From: Lachnospiraceae bacterium
GTDB lineage: Bacteria > Bacillota > Clostridia > Lachnospirales > Lachnospiraceae
NCBI GenBank assembly: GCA_017532145.1
Contig: JAFXJR010000123.1
Location: 1 to 37,959, forward strand
Reading direction: 5' to 3'
DNA length: 37,959 nt
The notes beneath the pieces were generated by a model. The model searched no databases, had not been told where the DNA came from, and saw only the letters and a list, made by a program, of their open reading frames with translations. The translations under genes were made by a program, and so were the position numbers. Shown here piece by piece: positions 33,321 through 37,959 of the stretch; the stretch's first letter is position 1, and the number at the start of each line of letters is the position of its first letter.

Positions 33321-33443
33321 GATGTTGTGGTCAAAAGTACCTATTTTCATGCAAGCAAGAAAACAGATGACCTTTTGACTCTAGCATCATATGATAAGAA
33401 AACAGGGGTGTTAGCAGCTGGAAGGAAAGGAGTAAAGGACAAG

Positions 33444-34985
33444 ATGGAAAGAGAGAAAATCTTGGTGCTGGATTTTGGCGGTCAGTATAATCAGTTGATT
33501 GCAAGGAGGGTCAGGGAGTGTAATGTCTATTGTGAGGTACATCCCTATAGTCTGAAGCCTGATGAGTTGAAAGAAATGAAGCCAAAGGGAATTATTTTTA
33601 CAGGCGGCCCCAATAGTGTCTATGCAGAAAATTCTCCTCTATGCGATAAGGCAGTCTTTGAGCTGGGTATTCCCATATTAGGGATTTGCTATGGCTCTCA
33701 GCTTATGGCACATTTGGGAGGCGGCAGGGTAGCTACGGCTCCGGTCAGTGAATATGGAAAAACAGAAGTAGAAGTGGATAACAGCAGAAAATTGTTTGAG
33801 GGAGTGGGAAAAAAGACAATCTGTTGGATGAGCCATACTGACTATATTGCACAGGCACCGGAAGGCTATACCATTACAGCATCAACTCCGGTTTGTCCAG
33901 TGGCTGCTATGGAAAATGTGGAAAAAAATCTATATGCAGTACAATTTCATCCGGAAGTAGTACACACTCAAGAAGGGACCAGAATGCTGCAAAACTTTGT
34001 GTGTAATATCTGTGGATGCAAGGGTGACTGGCAGATGGATTCCTTTATTGAGACAAGTATAGCAGCAATTCGTGAAAAGATAGGTAAGGGGAGAGCGCTC
34101 TGTGGATTATCAGGAGGTGTGGACTCTTCTGTGGCAGCGGCTCTGCTGTCCAAGGCTATCGGCAAGCAGCTAATCTGTGTCTTTGTGGATACCGGTCTTC
34201 TGCGTAAGGGAGAAGGAGACGAGGTAGAGGCAATCTTTGGTTCAGGAGGAATGTATGACCTGAATTTTATCCGTGTAAATGCACAGGAACGCTTTTTTCA
34301 CCAACTGGCAGGAGTAGAAGACCCAGAAGAAAAACGGAAGATTATTGGAGCGGAATTTGCCTATGTGTTTGAAGAAGAAGCAAAAAAGATTGGGGCTGTA
34401 GACTATCTGGTACAGGGAACAATCTATCCAGATGTAATTGAAAGTGGTTCAGGAGAAAGTGCAGTGATTAAGCTGCATCACAATGTAGGGGGTCTGCCGG
34501 AGAAGGTGGACTTTAAAGAGGTAATAGAACCGCTGCGCTTTCTGTTTAAGGATGAGGTAAGGAAGGTAGGACTGGAATTGGGGATTCCTGAGTATCTGGT
34601 ATACAGACAGCCTTTTCCGGGTCCGGGATTGGGCGTTCGTATTGTAGGAGAAGTAACAGCCGATAAGGTTCGTATCGTTCAGGAGGCAGATGCAATTTAT
34701 CGGGAAGAAATCAGTAAGGCGGGACTGGATAGACAGCTGGGACAGTATTTTGCAGCATTGACTAATATGCGTTCCGTAGGCGTGATGGGGGATGAGAGAA
34801 CCTATGATTATGCAGTGGCTCTGCGGGCGGTTACTACTACTGATTTTATGACAGCAGAAACGGCAGAGTTGCCTTGGGAGCTGTTGGGGAAGGTGACAAG
34901 CCGGATTGTGAATGAGGTGAAAGGTGTCAACCGGGTGTTGTATGACTGTACGGGGAAGCCGCCGGGGACGATTGAGTTTGAATAA
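33444..34985 (+). CDS. guaA: GMP synthase (glutamine-hydrolysing)
   Basis: Converts XMP to GMP with ATP and glutamine, last step of guanine nucleotide synthesis. The 513 residues match the usual length. Class I glutaminase: [29 protein letters not shown], Cys82 in GICYGSQLM, and the His-Glu pair in QFHPEV. PP-loop synthetase: [14 protein letters not shown] near 221-234. C-terminal dimer domain: [14 protein letters not shown] to [12 protein letters not shown]. The frame is open to 33291, but that stretch contains the promoter; AAAGGAG lies 11 nt before the ATG at 33444. The last ~130 bases look more G/C-ending in codon choice than the rest of the gene (by eye). Confidence 0.96.
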   Translation: MEREKILVLDFGGQYNQLIARRVRECNVYCEVHPYSLKPDELKEMKPKGIIFTGGPNSVYAENSPLCDKAVFELGIPILGICYGSQLMAHLGGGRVATAPVSEYGKTEVEVDNSRKLFEGVGKKTICWMSHTDYIAQAPEGYTITASTPVCPVAAMENVEKNLYAVQFHPEVVHTQEGTRMLQNFVCNICGCKGDWQMDSFIETSIAAIREKIGKGRALCGLSGGVDSSVAAALLSKAIGKQLICVFVDTGLLRKGEGDEVEAIFGSGGMYDLNFIRVNAQERFFHQLAGVEDPEEKRKIIGAEFAYVFEEEAKKIGAVDYLVQGTIYPDVIESGSGESAVIKLHHNVGGLPEKVDFKEVIEPLRFLFKDEVRKVGLELGIPEYLVYRQPFPGPGLGVRIVGEVTADKVRIVQEADAIYREEISKAGLDRQLGQYFAALTNMRSVGVMGDERTYDYAVALRAVTTTDFMTAETAELPWELLGKVTSRIVNEVKGVNRVLYDCTGKPPGTIEFE

Positions 34986-34992
34986 TACAAAT

Positions 34993-35040
34993 GAGCCAAG
35001 AAATGCCGAATTTACGGCGTTTCTTGGCTCTTGTTTTTTT
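34993..35040 (+). terminator. strong terminator of guaA
   Basis: GAGCCAAGAAATGCCG (34993-35008) pairs with CGGCGTTTCTTGGCTC (35015-35030), with one G-T pair and a 6-nt loop, followed by TTGTTTTTTT. It marks the boundary with the accessory segment. Confidence 0.92.
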
Positions 35041-35087
35041 GTGTGACAATCAAATGACAATAATTTTAGAAATATTTTATGCGTTTC

Positions 35088-35777
35088 CTAATTTGAAGAC
35101 GAAGAATCTTCTTTGGCATAAAAGAGTTTGATTTGTCTTAAATCATAAATCAGTTCACCATACTTATTGTAATCACGGTATAAAATATCTTTCACAATAG
35201 GTGTAAGTGAAAAAATAAGTGAGAAAATAAGTAAAACAATTGCTATTATTTGAGCTACCATAATAATCATTTCATTTTGAGATGTTGAATCCCCAATTTT
35301 TTCAGCAACGTATACTACAATCGGGATGATTATTGCGGCGAGCGTTTTTAGTGGTTTTTTTAGAGGTGCTAAATAATCACATTGAATTTGTGCAATTTTA
35401 GCTTCTTTTATTAACAGATCAATTGACTCAAAATCGTGAATGTTAATTTGGTAATTGTTTAATACATCGATGGTCATTTGCATCCTTTTTTCAGAATAAG
35501 GGCTATAGTGTTCATTAAGCATTACTTTAAGATTTTTTTTCAAGGAATCAATTATAAAGAAAATAAACATTGAAATGATTCCTAGTATTAATGGAATATA
35601 TGAAGCCCAAGTTTGTTTAAACATTAGTAGAATGCTACTAATAATTGCACTGGCAAAAAGAATAATTACAAATATTTTTCTATATAGTGGAAGCTTGGTA
35701 AAGGGAATAGTACTCTTGATATCCTTTAGCCCAATTTTATAGCTAATAAATAAATCACAAAATCTCATATGTATCAT
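35088..35777 (-). CDS. four-helix membrane protein of unknown function
   Basis: A 229-residue protein with two pairs of hydrophobic helices (about 35-53, 57-77, 143-161, 169-192), separated by a charged 65-residue loop (LKKNLKVMLNEHYSPYSEKR, IKEAKIAQIQCDYLAPLKK). The C-terminal tail is charged (RDYNKYGELIYDLRQIKLFY) and ends in serines. No family is recognised. The layout resembles small membrane proteins found in defence and toxin neighbourhoods, but that is only an impression. AAAGGA lies close upstream of the chosen ATG (35777); a second ATG at 35768 is possible. It is 77 bp after the gene at 35855, so it may be the last gene of that operon. Confidence 0.65.
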   Translation of the reverse strand: MIHMRFCDLFISYKIGLKDIKSTIPFTKLPLYRKIFVIILFASAIISSILLMFKQTWASYIPLILGIISMFIFFIIDSLKKNLKVMLNEHYSPYSEKRMQMTIDVLNNYQINIHDFESIDLLIKEAKIAQIQCDYLAPLKKPLKTLAAIIIPIVVYVAEKIGDSTSQNEMIIMVAQIIAIVLLIFSLIFSLTPIVKDILYRDYNKYGELIYDLRQIKLFYAKEDSSSSN

Positions 35778-35854
35778 AGTCCTTTCTTGATTAGTAGTAT
35801 ATCTGCGTTTTATGTTAGTTGCAAATGATTTTACGGTGAGAATTAATCTCAAAA

Positions 35855-36403
35855 TCAATTAATAAGATTTCCATCATAATCTATCTCATAGTAATTATCT
35901 TCAAAGTCATAGCATATGGAGTTATCCCGTAATTCAAAGGGCTTCTTGTTTGATAATGAAACAAAAATATCTTTTCCGGAGAAAGCCCACTTTTTGATAA
36001 AGTCAAAGTCCAGCATCGTAATTTCGATTTCTCCATAGATGATGTATCCGTTTTTAACTTTATATATTCCATAGTTACAGCCAAAGCAATCAAACTTAAT
36101 ATGTTTTGTTATGGAGCCGTCAAAGATATTGATTATAGTTATGGTATCATTTTGTAAAACTGTAAGTGTATCATTTTCAAGGACGGCACAATCGAAATCA
36201 TATGTATAGAATGAGCCTATAAGTGCAATGCTGTATTCTTTTGAAAAAAGGTCTACATGTATAGCTAGAGTTTTTGCAATATCACTTTGCTTATATTGGC
36301 AGGGATTGTGGATAATATCGTAGTAACGATTGTCTGTCGAATCGACGGTAAAGGTTTCGTCTATGCTAATTTTAATAATGCAGTTACTATTTTCTAAAAT
36401 CAT
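35855..36403 (-). CDS. hypothetical protein in the immunity cluster, beta-rich
   Basis: A 182-residue soluble protein without a signal peptide. The sequence is rich in short beta-type strands with recurring aromatic and Asp/Asn turns: NTFDGSI-like loops (INIFDGSITKHIKFDCFGCN), YGIYKVKNGYIIYGEIEITM, LDFDFIKKWAFSGKDIFVSL and a C-terminal YEIDYDGNLIN. This suggests a beta-propeller-like or blade fragment. No family is recognised. GGAGGAC lies 5 nt before the ATG at 36403, favouring it over earlier in-frame ATGs. It starts 18 bp after the barstar gene, so it is probably another immunity-type gene of the same operon. Confidence 0.65.
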   Translation of the reverse strand: MILENSNCIIKISIDETFTVDSTDNRYYDIIHNPCQYKQSDIAKTLAIHVDLFSKEYSIALIGSFYTYDFDCAVLENDTLTVLQNDTITIINIFDGSITKHIKFDCFGCNYGIYKVKNGYIIYGEIEITMLDFDFIKKWAFSGKDIFVSLSNKKPFELRDNSICYDFEDNYYEIDYDGNLIN

Positions 36404-36421
36404 AAGTCCTCCGGATACCAT

Positions 36422-37024
36422 TTAAAAAGCGTGCTCATCATACAGTTCTAAATATTTGTTGTTACTTTCATGGTTTTTTATAATGGATATAATTTTATTG
36501 AAATATTTGTTACCTAATGCTTGTCTGCTTTTCTCGGCATAAATCCAAACGATATGAAGCGGTGCTTCATATTCATGAATGCCAAAACCACCCCAAAGCA
36601 AGTCATTAAAAGCATTCAGATTACGTCCTGTTTTAAAGTCAATCTTATATGTCAATTTTTGCTCTATTTGGTCAAAAAAATCATTAAGTGTTTGGATATC
36701 GCGTCCGTCAATAAATATCCATTTTTCGTCATTTGCATCAAGGATAGGATTTACTATTTCGGTAACTTTGAAAGTACCCATTACTTTTGAACCCTCATAT
36801 ATATCCAAACACTTATCAAGCCATAATGAATTTGCACAATACTTTGGAGAAATAAAAGCGATGGAGGCTGGAATAGATTCGTCCAAAGAAATTGGATTAT
36901 CAAAGTTAAGGACACAGCTTGTCCAATAGTTTTCTTTAATTATTGTGGTAGGACGAATGTCTGGAAAAAAAGGAGTTGTTCTACCGGTATTTGTTAATAT
37001 TCCTTTTGCATCTATATTAAGCAT
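36422..37024 (-). CDS. barstar-family immunity protein with an extra N-terminal domain
   Basis: A 200-residue protein. Residues about 101-185 fit the barstar (barnase inhibitor) family: WIFIDGRDIQTLNDFFDQI, then the hallmark GRNLNAFNDLLWGGFG at 133-148, and the closing strand PLHIVWIYAEKSRQAL. Barstar family proteins bind and block small secreted ribonucleases. The first ~100 residues form a separate domain (ILTNTGRTTPFFPDIRPTTI, ASIAFISPKY, LDIYEGSKVMGTFKVTEIVN), possibly an EF-Tu-like beta-barrel seen with other immunity proteins; this part is uncertain. No ribonuclease gene is in the window. A start at 37024 is supported by AAAGGCGAGA; a longer frame to 37117 would overlap the upstream gene. 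It sits 14 bp after the WapI-type gene. Confidence 0.75.
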   Translation of the reverse strand: MLNIDAKGILTNTGRTTPFFPDIRPTTIIKENYWTSCVLNFDNPISLDESIPASIAFISPKYCANSLWLDKCLDIYEGSKVMGTFKVTEIVNPILDANDEKWIFIDGRDIQTLNDFFDQIEQKLTYKIDFKTGRNLNAFNDLLWGGFGIHEYEAPLHIVWIYAEKSRQALGNKYFNKIISIIKNHESNNKYLELYDEHAF

Positions 37025-37038
37025 ATTATCTCGCCTTT

Positions 37039-37494
37039 CTATTTGTCGTGCAATCCTTCCATACCACCATATTTCACTTTTAAGCTTTCGATATCTTGGA
37101 TAACACTCAATAAGCAAGATTGGTCAGTATCAAACTCGAATTGCAGTACATTTTGTTTATCCGGGCGTTCTTGGAAGGTTCCAGTTACAATAGCAAGTCC
37201 TCCACTTGTCATTTCAACATTAAAGACCAAACCATTTTCATACAAAGAATGATATTCTGCGGAACCAAAAAGAACTGTATAACAAGCATCAAGTTCTTTT
37301 GAAAAACGATAAAGAGTACCAGTGGCGGAGTAGAGTCGGTCAAATTCAATGTGATAGCATCCTGAGTCGATAACTAAGGTACAAATAATATCATAGCCGC
37401 CTTCAATGCTTGTGTTATTGGGAAAGCCAATAACTTCATTAAGTTCAAGACTGAGCTTTTCACCATTATATCCATTTAAGCAAAATATGTTCAT
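37039..37494 (-). CDS. WapI-type immunity protein
   Basis: A 151-residue soluble protein. The text resembles the WapI immunity family that protects Bacillus from the WapA tRNase toxins: LSLELNEVIGFPNNTSIEGG (about 14-33), YDIICTLVIDSGCYHIEFD, a LYRFSKELDACY helix, GTFQERPDKQNVLQFEFDTD and a closing IQDIESLKVKYGG. I recognise the pattern but cannot run a search. The ATG at 37494 has GGAG 9 nt upstream; an ATG at 37509 directly abuts the stop of the preceding gene and is less likely. Spacing of 14-15 bp to both neighbours shows one operon. Confidence 0.6.
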   Translation of the reverse strand: MNIFCLNGYNGEKLSLELNEVIGFPNNTSIEGGYDIICTLVIDSGCYHIEFDRLYSATGTLYRFSKELDACYTVLFGSAEYHSLYENGLVFNVEMTSGGLAIVTGTFQERPDKQNVLQFEFDTDQSCLLSVIQDIESLKVKYGGMEGLHDK

Positions 37495-37509
37495 AAAGCA
37501 ACACTCCAT

Positions 37510-37959
37510 TTAGTCTTTCTTCGGCTTCCTCTTCCTCTTCACATAAGAGAAATCCGGAAACAAGTCTTTTAACAATTCAGCAGTTTCTTCTGCGGCTTCA
37601 TCCTCATTCGCATTCTGAACCATTAGCTGGTCATCGTCATCAAGATTCAACGAAAATGTATATTCTTTATCCGGTTCGACCGGATTCATCGGGAATTTAA
37701 TCTCTTTAAGATAGTATTCCGATTCTGTTATTTCGCCATCTTCCAATCTATCTCGTAAGCGTGCCCAATACTCAATCATCTTTCGGAAGTTATCAAGGTC
37801 TTCTTGAGGACAGGGACCGGTGCTTGAAAGTCTTTCTTCAAATTTGAAAGTCAATTCCCCATTTTTCATAGTAGGGCGTAGTCCGTATGCCCACTCAATA
37901 TCAAACAGCACATGAAGTGCGCTGAATATGTTTGCAACGTCAGGATCAGATAACGCATA
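37510..37959 (-). CDS. C-terminal part of an unrecognised protein (5' end outside window)
   Basis: The frame is open from the right edge for 149 codons. Visible text: DPDVANIFSALHVLFDIEWA, YGLRPTMKNGELTFKFEERL, a charged helix FRKMIEYWARLRDRLEDGEI, PMNPVEPDKEYTFSLNLDDD, an acidic run ANEDEAAEETAELLKDLFPD and a basic end KRKRKPKKD. No family is recognised. A GTG at 37911 could serve as an internal start but has no ribosome binding site, so it is treated as partial. It directly precedes two immunity-type genes, so it might be part of the toxin, its adaptor, or another immunity protein. Confidence 0.6.
   Translation of the reverse strand, partial: YALSDPDVANIFSALHVLFDIEWAYGLRPTMKNGELTFKFEERLSSTGPCPQEDLDNFRKMIEYWARLRDRLEDGEITESEYYLKEIKFPMNPVEPDKEYTFSLNLDDDDQLMVQNANEDEAAEETAELLKDLFPDFSYVKRKRKPKKD

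Noticed and set aside
33091-33443. Guanine riboswitch before guaA
   Set aside because: No purine-riboswitch core with its two conserved loops was found, and the promoter lies only about 115 nt before the gene.
34449-35060. Long open frame on the minus strand over the guaA 3' half
   Set aside because: It runs antisense to strongly conserved guaA codons, has no ribosome binding site, and its text (many Cys, His, Leu, Ser) looks like a shadow of the real gene. It also crosses the guaA terminator.

Overview
The window reads as chromosomal core sequence from a spore-forming, Gram-positive anaerobe of the Clostridia, most likely Lachnospiraceae. The evidence is the gene families present: spoIIID, a SPOCS/LysM spore-envelope protein, three-repeat SLH anchors with the wording usual in that family, a membrane-anchored trigger-factor lipoprotein, and a PyrK/PyrD class 1B dihydroorotate dehydrogenase. 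I do not name a species. No rRNA, tRNA, CRISPR array or transposase gene was seen.

Layout. 1-2918: end of a degenerate LytM (M23) protein, then ddl and murF (peptidoglycan precursors). 3198-6634: a secreted leucine-rich-repeat protein with an SLH anchor, then plsC on the minus strand with the in-frame wreck of another LRR protein after its stop. 6849-12020: a PrcB-domain lipoprotein, the pyrimidine genes pyrC-pyrK-pyrD, and a SPOCS/LysM protein whose ribosome binding site lies in a hairpin. 12291-18317: a 2008-residue S-layer-anchored GH84 beta-N-acetylglucosaminidase. 18502-19170: a minus-strand protein of unknown function bracketed by a near-identical 27-bp inverted repeat. 19702-23233: ispE, a FadR-type GntR regulator, a small membrane protein, murI and a DUF1934 gene, behind a strong promoter overlapped by palindromes. 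23245-30007: a membrane-anchored hypothetical, a cardiolipin synthase, an extracytoplasmic FKBP/trigger-factor lipoprotein, asnS and an NlpC/P60 endopeptidase. 30180-34985: a lipoprotein, a dGTPase-family gene, spoIIID behind a SigE-like promoter, and guaA.

35041-37959 is different: visibly AT-richer, all on the minus strand and tightly packed. It holds a barstar-like immunity protein with an extra N-terminal domain, a WapI-type immunity protein, two unrecognised genes and a protein cut by the window edge. It starts just past the 3' end of guaA, a known integration hotspot for genomic islands. I read it as the immunity end of a polymorphic-toxin locus whose toxin would lie beyond the right edge.

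Much of the core content converges on the cell envelope: precursor synthesis (ddl, murF, murI), membrane lipids (plsC, cls), isoprenoid precursors (ispE), wall remodelling (NlpC/P60), extracytoplasmic folding (FKBP/trigger-factor lipoprotein) and surface display (two SLH proteins). The rest is nucleotide metabolism (pyrCKD, guaA, dgt), translation (asnS) and sporulation (spoIIID, SPOCS/LysM).
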